From Anoxynatronum buryatiense (GTDB lineage Bacteria > Bacillota > Clostridia > Peptostreptococcales > Tindalliaceae): DNA of 64,000 nt. The notes beneath the pieces were generated by a model that saw only the letters and a list, made by a program, of their open reading frames with translations, made no database searches and was not told the origin of the DNA. The DNA lies in assembly GCF_900182905.1 (NCBI RefSeq), contig NZ_FXUF01000005.1, positions 186,001-250,000 on the forward strand, given 5' to 3'. Position 1 is the first letter of the stretch, and every line of letters begins with the position of its first letter. The position numbers and the translations under genes were made by a program. Positions 45,363 through 54,437 of this stretch are shown here, piece by piece.

Positions 45363-46178
45363 TTATTTTTTAATACCCAATATTTCCCGTGCTTCATCAG
45401 GAGTGGCCACTTCACGGCCAAGTTCCTTCGCCAGTCGTACCATTCGTGCCACCAATTGGGCATTGGAGGTGGCCAGAACACCTTTGGAATAGAAAATGTT
45501 GTCTTCGAATCCAACCCGCACATGACCGCCCAGCAAAATGGCCATGGTGCCAAGACTCAGTTCATGACGACCAATGCCTGCCACCGTCCAGGTGGACCCG
45601 GCGGGAATGGCGTTTTTCATCAGCAGCAGATCTTCTGGCGTGGCCGGACAGGCTCCCGGTACACCCAGCACAAAATCAAAATGGAGCGGCGCTTCCACCA
45701 GGCCTTTTTTGGCCAGTTTCAGGGCGTTTTCAATCATGCCCCGCTCAAAAATTTCCAGTTCCGGTTTCACACCCAGCTCCTTCATGCGGGCAGCAAATTT
45801 TTCCATGTAACTTTCTGTATTCATGAAGACGTCTCCCCCAAAATTGCAGGTACCGCAGCTGAGGGTGGACATTTCCGGTTTCAGTTCCACCGGTTGCAGC
45901 CGTTCTTCAGGACTGTGCCACACAGCGCCACCTGTGGAGGGCTGAAAAATCACATTGCAGCAGGCTTCAATTTTTTCTTTGATCTCCCGATAAACGGCAA
46001 TATCCTGGGTGGGTTCACCGGCAGCATCACGGGCATGAACATGAACAATGGATGCGCCGGCATCACAGCATTCCTTTGCCGCGGCAGCAATCTCATCCGG
46101 AGTTACCGGTAAGGTGGGCTGTTGTTCCCGGGTCACTTCGGCCCCGGTCAAAGCGGCTGTGATGATTAATTTTTGCAT
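45363..46178 (-). CDS. kce: 3-keto-5-aminohexanoate cleavage enzyme (BKACE family)
   Basis: A 271-residue TIM-barrel enzyme of the DUF849/BKACE family, which condenses a beta-keto acid with acetyl-CoA. Zinc ligands fit SIVHVHARDAAG (His pair near residues 46-48) and VRVGFEDN (Glu near 226). The best-known member is Kce of lysine fermentation, but other family members act on different beta-keto acids. The rest of the lysine pathway (kamA, kamDE, kdd) is not in the window. It is the first gene of the unit that runs into transaldolase, glpX, rho and rpmE. Confidence 0.85.
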   Translation of the reverse strand: MQKLIITAALTGAEVTREQQPTLPVTPDEIAAAAKECCDAGASIVHVHARDAAGEPTQDIAVYREIKEKIEACCNVIFQPSTGGAVWHSPEERLQPVELKPEMSTLSCGTCNFGGDVFMNTESYMEKFAARMKELGVKPELEIFERGMIENALKLAKKGLVEAPLHFDFVLGVPGACPATPEDLLLMKNAIPAGSTWTVAGIGRHELSLGTMAILLGGHVRVGFEDNIFYSKGVLATSNAQLVARMVRLAKELGREVATPDEAREILGIKK

Positions 46179-46229
46179 GAAATCGCTCCTCTCAAAATGG
46201 GTTCAGCATTTGGTCTGTCTTTCCAATCT

Positions 46230-46246
46230 GCAGCCCCCTAAAGGGG
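46230..46246. repeat. Short GC hairpin in the kce leader
   Basis: GCCCCCT-AAA-GGGGGC forms a tight hairpin in the predicted 5' leader of kce. It has no U tail on the minus strand, so it is probably an mRNA leader structure rather than a terminator. Confidence 0.5.
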
Positions 46247-46279
46247 GCCATTTTCCGTTCGTTCTGTTGCATCGTTACC

Positions 46280-46308
46280 ATTATATCAGTCTTCCATCGT
46301 TTTTGAAA
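46280..46308 (-). promoter_or_regulatory. Extended -10 promoter upstream of kce
   Basis: The minus strand reads TGATATAAT (extended -10; TATAAT at 46280-46285), 17 bp after TTTCAA (46303-46308), a poor -35. The strong extended -10 compensates. It would drive kce, tal, glpX, rho and rpmE, with a leader of about 95 nt. Confidence 0.72.
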
Positions 46309-46423
46309 GTACAGCCCTTCTAAATACCTGATCTTTCATCAGCAACATTTTAACCACCACACAACAGCTAACCGACAGCTGCAGTATCTGTTTTCATGGA
46401 ACTGCAGCATCCCCTTGAACCCG

Positions 46424-46452
46424 GAAAAAAAGCCCCTCCCGAAGGAGAGGCT
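46424..46452 (-). terminator. Terminator, distal copy, after the NSS transporter
   Basis: AGCCTCTCCTTCGGGAGGGGCT on the minus strand folds into a stem with a TTCG-type loop and is followed by seven T. It is nearly identical to the copy at 46553-46580. Confidence 0.9.
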
Positions 46453-46552
46453 CAGACTGTAGGCAAAATAAGATGAAGACAAGGGATTTGGTAAAGGACA
46501 GCCTTGGAAATTTGGAATCAGCTGGCCGGGCCAACACCCTTCGTCTTCAACC

Positions 46553-46580
46553 TAAAAGCCCCTCCCGAAGGAAGGGCTTG
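46553..46580 (-). terminator. Terminator, proximal copy, after the NSS transporter
   Basis: AAGCCCTTCCTTCGGGAGGGGCTTTT on the minus strand forms the same stem and loop as the copy 130 bp downstream. The pair would give tight termination before the kce promoter. The rest of the 430-bp gap has no gene. Confidence 0.88.
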
Positions 46581-46609
46581 TTTATGTGTTGAAATGTACA
46601 GCCTGGAAA

Positions 46610-48016
46610 CTACAGCTTGTGAGAGAAGATTCCCAGTACCAGAATCACTGCCAGACCAAAGAGCATCAAACCAGTCTGAGCGATGTCCAAAATTCCCAGA
46701 ACTGCCACGACTGCAACAGCAAGAGGAATTACATATTTTACCACATTGTACCAAATATCGAAAAGACCGAAGGGAACAGCACCGCCATTGGTCAGTTCGT
46801 CCCGCAGATCTTCTTTCTTCACGACCCAGCCAACAAAGATGGCCAGCAGCATACCGCCAATGGCAAGGAAGATCTTGTCGGTGAGGATATCGAAGAAGTC
46901 AAAGACACCAACACCCAGAATGGTAAATCCACTCATCACGCCCAGAGACAGGGATGAAAGAATCCCGGTGATGACCATGATAAAGCCGGTGGAGTAAACC
47001 GCTTTTTTACGATCCATTTGCTTCTGGTCGATAAGGTAGGCTGCCACTACTTCCATCAGGGAAACTGAAGAAGTCAGTGCTGCCACCGTCAGGGCCACAA
47101 AGAAGATGGCCGCAAACAGTGTGCCAATACCGCCCATCTGAGCGAAGATGCTGGGAACCACTACGAATACCAGGCCAGGACCGGCTGCCGGTTCCATACC
47201 GAAGGCAAAGAGGGCCGGGAAGATGGCGATCCCTGCCAGCAGGGCCACCCCGGTATCAAGGGCTGTAACGATTAATGCGTTATTGGGAAGTTTTTCTTCT
47301 TTACTCAGGTAAGAACCATAAGTGATCATGCAACCCATCCCCAAGCTAAGGGAGAAGAAGGCCTGCCCCAGCGCTGCCAGGAAGGTTTGCCCCGTCACTT
47401 CGGAAAAATCGGGTTGGAATAAGAACGCAAGACCCGCACTGGCTCCTGGCAAGGTGACACTTCGAACGGCAATGAGAATCAACAGGACAAACAGGGTGGG
47501 CATCAGCACTTTACCGGCTTTTTCAATACCGCCGGAAATCCCCTTGGCAACAATCACCACGTTCATCAGCAGGAAAATAATCATCCACACCAGTGGCTCC
47601 ATCGGATTGGTGATAAATGCGCCAAAGGTGTCTCCAATAGCCCCTGCATTTGACAGGAGACCTGTCAGGGATTTAAACACATATGCCAGGGCCCAACCGC
47701 CAACAACAGGATAGAATCCCATGATGAAGAAGGCTGAGACCACACCGAGAACCCCTGCAAAGGTCCAGCGTTTGCTGTAATGCTTGTAAGCACCCACTGC
47801 AGCCAGGCTGGTACGGCGACCAACGGCAAATTCTGCGATCATGACACTGAGACCGATGATAAAGACAAACACCAGATAAATCAGAATAAATGCACTACCT
47901 CCATTGGCTCCGGCCATGTAGGGAAAACGCCAGATATTACCAAGACCCACCGCCGAGCCGGCAGCAGCCATGATAAACCCCATCCGGGATCCCCAGTTTT
48001 CTCTTGATTGATTCAT
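46610..48016 (-). CDS. Neurotransmitter:sodium symporter (NSS) family transporter
   Basis: A 468-residue inner-membrane transporter with 11-12 helices. The N-terminus WGSRMGFIMAAAGSAVGLGNIWRFPY is the first sodium- and substrate-binding helix of the LeuT fold, and ANGGSAFILIYLVFV follows. Bacterial members such as LeuT, MhsT and Tyt1 import amino acids with sodium, so an amino-acid substrate is likely. GGAGGG precedes the ATG. It appears to be a single-gene unit with double terminators after it and a TGACACTAAAGTGTCA palindrome (about 48062-48081) before it. Confidence 0.95.
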   Translation of the reverse strand: MNQSRENWGSRMGFIMAAAGSAVGLGNIWRFPYMAGANGGSAFILIYLVFVFIIGLSVMIAEFAVGRRTSLAAVGAYKHYSKRWTFAGVLGVVSAFFIMGFYPVVGGWALAYVFKSLTGLLSNAGAIGDTFGAFITNPMEPLVWMIIFLLMNVVIVAKGISGGIEKAGKVLMPTLFVLLILIAVRSVTLPGASAGLAFLFQPDFSEVTGQTFLAALGQAFFSLSLGMGCMITYGSYLSKEEKLPNNALIVTALDTGVALLAGIAIFPALFAFGMEPAAGPGLVFVVVPSIFAQMGGIGTLFAAIFFVALTVAALTSSVSLMEVVAAYLIDQKQMDRKKAVYSTGFIMVITGILSSLSLGVMSGFTILGVGVFDFFDILTDKIFLAIGGMLLAIFVGWVVKKEDLRDELTNGGAVPFGLFDIWYNVVKYVIPLAVAVVAVLGILDIAQTGLMLFGLAVILVLGIFSHKL

Positions 48017-48061
48017 AAGCTCCCTCCTTTGATTTTGTCATCATCAAGATCACTGAATTTT

Positions 48062-48081
48062 CTTGACACTTTAGTGTCAGT
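48062..48081. promoter_or_regulatory. Palindrome upstream of the NSS transporter
   Basis: TGACACTTTAGTGTCA is a perfect inverted repeat (TGACACT/AGTGTCA) about 50 bp before the transporter start. It could be an operator; no regulator gene is adjacent. Confidence 0.4.
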
Positions 48082-48152
48082 GCTTTTCTTACCCCACCCC
48101 CCTGGCTTTAATCACCCGATTGGTGCTCATCGCCATTTTTTTCTGTTGACGC

Positions 48153-48177
48153 GCAGAAACCCCATGACGGGGCTTTT
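48153..48177 (-). terminator. Possible terminator after the his operon
   Basis: A CCCC-GTCA-GGGG hairpin lies about 100 nt after hisIE on the minus strand, followed by TTTCTG. The tail is weak. A closer hairpin, AATTGTC/GACAATT (near 48246-48267), has no U tail on this strand. Confidence 0.4.
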
Positions 48178-48265
48178 GTGCGAAAACGTTGACATTTTTT
48201 AAGATTATATCATATTCAGAGGGGTGTGACAATCACTATTCGCAATTGTCAAAAATTAGACAATT

Positions 48266-48958
48266 TTATCGACCGTGTCGGTTACCTAACTCTTTCAGCA
48301 CTTCTTCCACCGTCACCTGTCTTTCATTCATGAGCACCAGCACATGATACACCAGGTCACTGATCTCGTAAACCAGTTCCTCTTTGTCAGGATTTTTGGC
48401 GGCAATAATGATTTCTGCCGATTCTTCTCCCACTTTTTTCAGAATTTTGTCGATACCTTTGTCAAAAAGATAATTGGTATAGGAGCCTTCTTTGGGATAA
48501 CGGCGCCTGTGGGCCAGGGTATCCACAATCTGCCTGATAATGGATGCATCTTCACTGGCCGGCAGCTTCTCTGCTGCCTGCGCTTTCTCGTCAGGCTCAT
48601 CTCTCTCTGATGAAGATGCTGCCGCTGCTTCACTGCCATCAAGATCCCGATAAAAACAGCTTTTTTCGCCCGTATGGCAGGCGGCACCGGTCTGCGTCAC
48701 CGTCACCAGCAGGGTGTCTTCATCGCAGTCCACCTGCACCCGCTGCACCTGCTGCACATGGCCCGAGGTTTCCCCCTTGTGCCACAGTTGCTGCCGGCTG
48801 CGGCTGTAGAACCAGGTTTCTCCCGTTTCCAGGGTTTTTTCCAGGGATTCCCGGTTCATATAAGCCATCATCAGCACTTCACCAGTGCCGGCTTCCTGCA
48901 CAATGGCGGGAATCAATCCCTGGTCGTTGTAGGTCAGTGTTTCCAAGTCCATTTTCAC
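48266..48958 (-). CDS. hisIE: Bifunctional phosphoribosyl-AMP cyclohydrolase / phosphoribosyl-ATP pyrophosphatase
   Basis: A 230-residue fusion doing steps two and three of histidine synthesis. The HisI part (1-105) has [18 protein letters not shown] and the zinc region [27 protein letters not shown]. The HisE part (about 140-230) has [22 protein letters not shown]. Between them is an unusually long charged linker ([20 protein letters not shown]). I keep GTG 48958, with GGAGG seven nt upstream; the ATG two codons on is too far. Last gene of the operon. Confidence 0.96.
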   Translation of the reverse strand: MKMDLETLTYNDQGLIPAIVQEAGTGEVLMMAYMNRESLEKTLETGETWFYSRSRQQLWHKGETSGHVQQVQRVQVDCDEDTLLVTVTQTGAACHTGEKSCFYRDLDGSEAAAASSSERDEPDEKAQAAEKLPASEDASIIRQIVDTLAHRRRYPKEGSYTNYLFDKGIDKILKKVGEESAEIIIAAKNPDKEELVYEISDLVYHVLVLMNERQVTVEEVLKELGNRHGR

Positions 48959-48980
48959 GGGACTGCCTCCTCTTTTTTGA

Positions 48981-49739
48981 TTACAATCTGACAGGAATCT
49001 TTCGCTGTTTGAGAAACTGTTTCAGTTCAGGAATTTCTATTTCCTTAAAGTGGAACAGCGAAGCCGCCAGGGCCGCATCAGCCTTGCCCTCGGTAAATGC
49101 TTCGGCGAAGTCTTTCATATTGCCGGCACCGCCGGAGGCGATCACCGGAATGTTCACGGCTTCGCTGATGAGCCGGGTGATTTCCAGGTCATACCCCGCC
49201 TTGGTGCCGTCCCGGTCCATGCTGGTGAGGAGTATTTCTCCTGCGCCCCGCTGTTCCCCTTCCAGCGCCCAGGCCACCGCTTCTTTCCCCGTGTCCACTC
49301 GGCCACCGTTGATATACACATGGTAGCCGCCCCCGGCCTGACGTTTCACATCCATGGCCAGCACCACTGCCTGGCTGCCAAACCGCCAGGCGCAGTCGGT
49401 GATCAGCTGGGGCTCTTTCACTGCTGCTGAGTTGATGGAAACCTTGTCGGCTCCCGCCTTGAGCACCTGGCGAAAATCTTCCACCGATCGAATGCCGCCT
49501 CCCACCGTGAGGGGGATGAACACTTCATCGGCCGTACGGCTCACCACGTTCAGAATGATGTCCCGCTCTTCGTTGGAGGCAGTGATATCAAGAAAGACCA
49601 GTTCGTCTGCCCCCTGCAGGTTATAGGCCCTGGCCACGGCCACCGGATCGCCGGCATCCACCAGGTTCACAAAATTAACACCTTTCACCACCCGGCCTTT
49701 GTTCACATCCAGGCAGGGAATGATTCGCTTGGTAATCAT
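48981..49739 (-). CDS. hisF: Imidazole glycerol phosphate synthase, cyclase subunit
   Basis: A 252-residue (beta-alpha)8 barrel that joins ammonia from HisH to PRFAR, giving imidazole glycerol phosphate and AICAR. Key sites are [14 protein letters not shown] (catalytic Asp11), [11 protein letters not shown], and [15 protein letters not shown] (Asp near 130), plus IASGGAGN. Length is normal. It overlaps the hisA stop by four bases. Confidence 0.98.
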   Translation of the reverse strand: MITKRIIPCLDVNKGRVVKGVNFVNLVDAGDPVAVARAYNLQGADELVFLDITASNEERDIILNVVSRTADEVFIPLTVGGGIRSVEDFRQVLKAGADKVSINSAAVKEPQLITDCAWRFGSQAVVLAMDVKRQAGGGYHVYINGGRVDTGKEAVAWALEGEQRGAGEILLTSMDRDGTKAGYDLEITRLISEAVNIPVIASGGAGNMKDFAEAFTEGKADAALAASLFHFKEIEIPELKQFLKQRKIPVRL

Positions 49740-50452
49740 GCTTTCATCGCCTCCTCCATTTGCTGAAGGGTAACCGCCCCTTCATACAGTGCTTTCCCAA
49801 CAATGGCTCCCTCCACCCCCAGTTCCCGCAGATTCAGCAGGTCCTGCAGGCAGGAGACGCCGCCGGAAGCAATGATTTCCAGAGAAACCGCTTTTCGAAG
49901 CTTTTCAATCGCCTGCAGGTTGGGACCCTTCATCATGCCGTCCCGGGAAATATCAGTGTAGACCAGGGTTTTCAGCCCCATGGCTTCCAGTTCCCGGGCA
50001 AAATCCATGGCTTCACGGGTACCTACCCGGGTCCATCCGTCAACGGCCACCAAGCCATTTTTGGCGTCCACTGACACCACCATACCGTCGCCGTAGCGCT
50101 CCAGTGCCTGTTGAAGCATGTGGGGGTCTTCCAGGGCTTTGGTGCCCAGAATGCACCGCCACACCCCAATGTCAAACAGCTGTTCCAGGCGTTCCAGGCT
50201 GCGAATGCCACCGCCGGTCTGCAGTGGTATTTTCACCGTTTCAATGATCTTTCGAATGGCCGCCAGGTTCCGGGACTCTCCTTCAAAGGCACCGTCCAGA
50301 TCAATCACATGAAGCCGCTGGGCTCCGGCGTCCTCAAAACGTTGTGCCACTTTCCAGGGTTCCTGAAAATAAACGGTTTCAGCCGTTTTGATCCCCTGGG
50401 TGAGGCGTACGCATTTTCCATCTTTAATGTCAATGGCAGGATAAATCAGCAT
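49736..50452 (-). CDS. hisA: ProFAR isomerase
   Basis: A 238-residue barrel enzyme that isomerises ProFAR to [22 protein letters not shown] carries catalytic Asp8, [15 protein letters not shown] binds phosphate and [16 protein letters not shown] carries the second Asp. It overlaps hisH by seven bases and hisF by four. The repeated half-barrel kinship with HisF is evident. Confidence 0.97.
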   Translation of the reverse strand: MLIYPAIDIKDGKCVRLTQGIKTAETVYFQEPWKVAQRFEDAGAQRLHVIDLDGAFEGESRNLAAIRKIIETVKIPLQTGGGIRSLERLEQLFDIGVWRCILGTKALEDPHMLQQALERYGDGMVVSVDAKNGLVAVDGWTRVGTREAMDFARELEAMGLKTLVYTDISRDGMMKGPNLQAIEKLRKAVSLEIIASGGVSCLQDLLNLRELGVEGAIVGKALYEGAVTLQQMEEAMKA

Positions 50453-51054
50453 TGGCTCAGCTCCCCGAAGTTTTTGATCATGTTCAGGCCCACGTCACTG
50501 CTCTTTTCCGGGTGGAACTGGAGACCGTAAATGTTGCCACGCTGCACCATCGCCGGCAGCATGATGCCATAATCAGTAACCGCCATCATTTCACCGGCGT
50601 CGCAGCCATTGGCGAAGTAAGAGTGCACGAAATATACATAATCGCCGTCCCGGGTGCCCCTGAGAAGGGGGGAATTCTGGAGAATGGACAACTGATTCCA
50701 ACCCATATGAGGGATTTTCACACCGGCAGGAATCCGTTCAATGGAGCCTTTTAGCAGCCCCAATCCTTCGCACCGGTCACCTTCAAAGCCTTCTTCGAAG
50801 AGAACCTGCATGCCCAGACAAATGCCCAGCAGCGGCTTGCCTGATGCGGCATAAGCTTTCAGGGGGTCAATGAACCCCCGTTCCTTCAAATATGTCATGG
50901 CATCGGGAAAGGCCCCCACGCCGGGGATCACCAGACCCGACACTTTGTTGAGCATCTCAGGGTTATCACTCACCAGCGCTTCAAAACCCATGAGTTGGAA
51001 GGCTTTTTCCACACTGCGCAGGTTACCCATGCCGTAGTCCACAATTCCGATCAT
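50446..51054 (-). CDS. hisH: Imidazole glycerol phosphate synthase, glutaminase subunit
   Basis: A 202-residue class I glutamine amidotransferase that feeds ammonia to HisF. GKPLLGICLGMQVLFEEG carries the catalytic Cys near residue 80, and GLQFHPEKSSDVG carries the catalytic His and Glu. ATG 51054 (MIGIVDYGMGNLR) is the family start; a reading from 51144 adds 30 unrelated residues. Ribosome site AAAGGG precedes it. Confidence 0.97.
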   Translation of the reverse strand: MIGIVDYGMGNLRSVEKAFQLMGFEALVSDNPEMLNKVSGLVIPGVGAFPDAMTYLKERGFIDPLKAYAASGKPLLGICLGMQVLFEEGFEGDRCEGLGLLKGSIERIPAGVKIPHMGWNQLSILQNSPLLRGTRDGDYVYFVHSYFANGCDAGEMMAVTDYGIMLPAMVQRGNIYGLQFHPEKSSDVGLNMIKNFGELSQC

Positions 51055-51154
51055 ACTGTTATCACCCTTTCCTTTCTCACAGGCTGTTTTTTCATTTTCA
51101 CCACTGTCATGATGATTGTTACGTCCCCTTCCCCAAGAAGGCAAAGGGCTTCCT

Positions 51155-51748
51155 TTATAAGCTTTCCTTGGTGCTCATGGGTCCCTGAATTCGCTTATCA
51201 ATCCGGGTGGCCTGATCAACAGCCCGGCCAAAGGCTTTAAAAAGGGTTTCAATGATATGATGATCGTTTTTCCCGTAAAGGGTGGTCATGTGAAGGGTGA
51301 TACCTCCATGTACCGCCACTGCCCTGAAAAATTCTTCCACCAGCTGCACATCAAAATCGCCAACGGTGTGAGCGGTATAGTTCACATCAAAATGAAGGAA
51401 AGGCCGTCCTGAAAAATCCAGGATTACCCGCGACAGCGCTTCGTCCATGGGGGTATACACCGATGCATACCGCACCATGCCCGTTTTTTCTCCCACAGCC
51501 TCAGCCAGGGTCTGCCCCAGTACAATGCCCACATCCTCCACCGTGTGATGATCATCCACATGAACATCTCCCTCAGCCCGAATGGCTAAGTCCATCAGGC
51601 CGTGACGGGCCACTTGATGCAGCATGTGGTCAAAAAAACCCACGCCCGTGGCAATGTCACTTTTTCCCGTGCCGTCCACATTCACTTTTACGCCGATATC
51701 CGTTTCAGCAGTGCGCCGATTAACGGCTGCGATTCGCTTAACTCCCAT
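51155..51748 (-). CDS. hisB: Imidazoleglycerol-phosphate dehydratase
   Basis: A 197-residue monofunctional HisB (no phosphatase domain). The paired manganese motifs are VHVDDHHTVEDVGI and HGGITLHMTTLYGKNDHHIIE; FFDHMLHQVARHG is also conserved. It lies between hisC and hisH. A separate histidinol-phosphatase is needed for the pathway and is not in the operon. Confidence 0.97.
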   Translation of the reverse strand: MGVKRIAAVNRRTAETDIGVKVNVDGTGKSDIATGVGFFDHMLHQVARHGLMDLAIRAEGDVHVDDHHTVEDVGIVLGQTLAEAVGEKTGMVRYASVYTPMDEALSRVILDFSGRPFLHFDVNYTAHTVGDFDVQLVEEFFRAVAVHGGITLHMTTLYGKNDHHIIETLFKAFGRAVDQATRIDKRIQGPMSTKESL

Positions 51749-51789
51749 CTGATGCCCTCCTTACTCAAATCTGATCTGTTCTTCCCTGC

Positions 51790-52947
51790 CTAATCTGCTG
51801 TTGCCGCTGGCTTTTCGGCGGAAGCACGAAAAACGTCACGAATCACTTCCAGCAGTTCTTCATTTTCATTGTCTGTTCCCACAGTGATGCGCAGACAATT
51901 GGCCAGCGCCCCCGACTCCCCGTAACCCCTCACCACGATGCCGTTTTCCCGCAGCCGCTGGTCAATTTTTGCAGCCAGGGGTGTGCGAATCAGCAGGAAA
52001 TTGGCCTGTGAAGGAAATATCCGAAGGCGGTCAGGGCCCACCTGAAAGGCCAGGGCCTGCATTTCTTTTTCGATGGTTTCCCGCCACCGAATCACTTCCT
52101 GCAGCACCGGCTGCAGGGCTTCTGCCTCTTCCAGACAGATGAGGGCTGCCATTTGATCCAACCCGCTCATGTGATAAGGGGGCTTCACCCGGCACAGAGC
52201 GTCCATCATGGCTTCAGAAGCCAGGGCATAACCGGCCCGGACCCCTGCCAGCCCATAGGCCTTTGACAGGGTGCGCAGCACAATGAGCTGGGGGTAAATA
52301 TCGATGAGGTCGGCCACCGTCTCCCCATAAAACTCATAGTAGGCTTCATCCACAGCGATGACGCAGTTTAGCGTAGAGAGGGATGCCAGCAGGGGACGCA
52401 GTACCTCCGGAGCAATCACACCGCCGGTGGGGTTGTTGGGATTGGTTAAAAACACCACCTTGGGCATTGTATCCCGGGCTTTTTCCAGAAAAGGTTCCGG
52501 CTGAAAGACAAACCCTTCTCCCAGGGGCACCCGCACAGGTTCACCACCGGCCATGAGGGTGTCGATTTCATACATGGAGAAGGTGGGGTCCATGACCAGC
52601 ACCTGGTCTCCTGCCTCCACAAAGGCCTGAATCAACCAGCTGATGATCTGATCGGAGCCCACACCGGTGATCACCTGCTCCTGCCCCACCCCGTGGAGGG
52701 CAGCCAGTTTTTCCCGCAGGGCCAGGCAGTCTGAGTCTGGGTACTGGTGAATGGGCAGGTTTTCCAGCCGTTCTTTCAGAATTGGCTGAAACCGGCCGGC
52801 CAGCCAGTTGTTTTCGTTGGCATCCAGCTTAATGCGGGGCATATCCGGTTCAACATGATAGGGGTTGAGGGTGCGTACACTTTTCTTCAGCATTGAAAAC
52901 AGTTGTTTTGCTGCCTGTGTCTGTTGATCGGTTGTATTTTTCATCAT
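51790..52947 (-). CDS. hisC: Histidinol-phosphate aminotransferase
   Basis: About 385 residues, a PLP fold type I enzyme. GVGSDQIISWLIQAF, FLTNPNNPTGG, VIAVDEAYYEF and TLSKAYGLAGVRAGYA (PLP Lys) are in order, and IRTPL...VVRGY supplies the phosphate-binding Arg. I chose ATG 52947, with GGTGAAG upstream, over 52974, which has no ribosome site. The gap to hisD is about 40 bases. Confidence 0.95.
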   Translation of the reverse strand: MMKNTTDQQTQAAKQLFSMLKKSVRTLNPYHVEPDMPRIKLDANENNWLAGRFQPILKERLENLPIHQYPDSDCLALREKLAALHGVGQEQVITGVGSDQIISWLIQAFVEAGDQVLVMDPTFSMYEIDTLMAGGEPVRVPLGEGFVFQPEPFLEKARDTMPKVVFLTNPNNPTGGVIAPEVLRPLLASLSTLNCVIAVDEAYYEFYGETVADLIDIYPQLIVLRTLSKAYGLAGVRAGYALASEAMMDALCRVKPPYHMSGLDQMAALICLEEAEALQPVLQEVIRWRETIEKEMQALAFQVGPDRLRIFPSQANFLLIRTPLAAKIDQRLRENGIVVRGYGESGALANCLRITVGTDNENEELLEVIRDVFRASAEKPAATAD

Positions 52948-52988
52948 GACTTCACCGCCACTTTCCAGTTTCATTAATGGTTCAGATA

Positions 52989-54299
52989 TTAACCTATTTC
53001 AGGTTTCATGCGAATGGCCACCGCCTGCTTGTGGGCCTGAAAGCCTTCCCGTTCTGCAAGAAGCATGATGTCATCCGCCGCTTCAGCCAGGCGTTCCCGG
53101 CTGTAATAGATGAGACTGCTCTTTTTCACAAAATCCTCCACGGTGAGGGGGGAAGCGAATCGTGCGGTGCCTCCTGTGGGCAGCACGTGATTGGGGCCGG
53201 CCAGGTAGTCCCCCAGGGGTTCCGGTGAGTAGTGCCCCAGAAAAATCGCCCCTGCATGGCGGATGGCCGGTACCAGTTCAAAGGGATTGGCTACGCAGAG
53301 TTCCAGATGCTCCGGTGCCAGGTCGTTGGCCAGGGCCGCCGCCTCTGCCAGGGTTGCTGTTACCCAGATGCCTCCAAAACGCTCTAGGGATTCCCGGGCA
53401 ATGGCTTCTCTGTCCAGTTGGGCCACCTGCTTTTCCAGCTCCTGGGCCACTGCTTCCCCCAGCGCCTGGCTGGTGGTGATGCACACAGCAGAGGCCATTT
53501 CATCATGCTCTGCCTGAGAGAGCATGTCTGCCGCCACAAAAGCTGCATTGGCTGTCTCGTCGGCAATCACCAGAATCTCGCTGGGGCCGGCGATCATGTC
53601 GATGTCCACCTGGCCGTATACCAGTTGCTTGGCCATGGCCACGTACTGGTTTCCCGGGCCGGTGATTTTATCCACCCGGGGAATAGTGGCGGTGCCATAG
53701 GCCAGTGCTGCCACCGCCTGTGCGCCGCCCATTTTGTAAATCTCTGTCACCCCTGCCACCCGGGCTGCAGCAAGAATCACCGGGGCAATGGTACCGTCAG
53801 GGCCAGGGGGGGTGGCCATCACAATGCGGGAAACCCCCGCCACCCGTGCAGGCACCACATTCATCAAAACGGAGGAAGGGTAGGCCGCCTTGCCTCCTGG
53901 CACGTACACCCCTGCCACATCCAGGGGTGTGACTTTCTGACCCAGCCAAATGCCTTCCTGTGGGTTTTCGAACCAGGATTCCTGCCGCTGTTTCTGATGG
54001 AAGGCAGTGATTTGCCGGCAGGCGTTCTCCAGGGCCTGTCGATAGGGTTCATCCACCGCCCGCCAGGCGGTTTCCATTTCTTTTTCCGTTACCCGAAGGG
54101 TTTCCGGCGTCAGAGAAGCCCGGTCAAACCGTGCGGTGTAGTCCAGCAGGGCTTCGTCTCCCTTTTCCTTCACGGTTGCAATAATCTCCCGGACAACCGC
54201 TTCTGTCTGCCTGTCATAGCCTGCCTGCCGGTCCCGAAGCTCCTGTATCACAATCTCCCGCCGGGAAGGGTCCCAGCGCTTAACGGGTAGTTGACTCAT
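52989..54299 (-). CDS. hisD: Histidinol dehydrogenase
   Basis: About 436 residues. Catalyses the last two oxidation steps to histidine with zinc and NAD. TGPGNQYVAMAKQLVYGQVDIDMIAGPSE and LSQAEHDEMASAV supply NAD and zinc contacts, and APEHLELCV with FLGHYSPEPLGDYLAGPNHVLPT completes the site. I chose ATG 54299 (MSQLPVKRW), with AAGG eight nt upstream; earlier starts at 54308 and 54317 are possible. Confidence 0.96.
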   Translation of the reverse strand: MSQLPVKRWDPSRREIVIQELRDRQAGYDRQTEAVVREIIATVKEKGDEALLDYTARFDRASLTPETLRVTEKEMETAWRAVDEPYRQALENACRQITAFHQKQRQESWFENPQEGIWLGQKVTPLDVAGVYVPGGKAAYPSSVLMNVVPARVAGVSRIVMATPPGPDGTIAPVILAAARVAGVTEIYKMGGAQAVAALAYGTATIPRVDKITGPGNQYVAMAKQLVYGQVDIDMIAGPSEILVIADETANAAFVAADMLSQAEHDEMASAVCITTSQALGEAVAQELEKQVAQLDREAIARESLERFGGIWVTATLAEAAALANDLAPEHLELCVANPFELVPAIRHAGAIFLGHYSPEPLGDYLAGPNHVLPTGGTARFASPLTVEDFVKKSSLIYYSRERLAEAADDIMLLAEREGFQAHKQAVAIRMKPEIG

Positions 54300-54349
54300 C
54301 GTCGTCATCCTTGCCACATGTATTTGGGTTCATGAAGGCCACCCATCAG

Positions 54350-54403
54350 CCTGTCATGCCTGTCTGACTCGTCAATCCTGTCATACCTGTTCTTTGATTC
54401 CTT
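54350..54403. repeat. Degenerate 27-bp direct repeat between hisG and hisD
   Basis: CCTGTCATGCCTGTCTGACTC (first 20 bases from 54350) and CCTGTCATACCTGTTCTTTG (from 54377) are related copies spaced 27 bp. It occupies most of the 138-bp gap inside the his operon. Confidence 0.5.
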
Positions 54404-54437
54404 GAGGGCGAATGAAGATGGTTCATGCGCCATTGCC

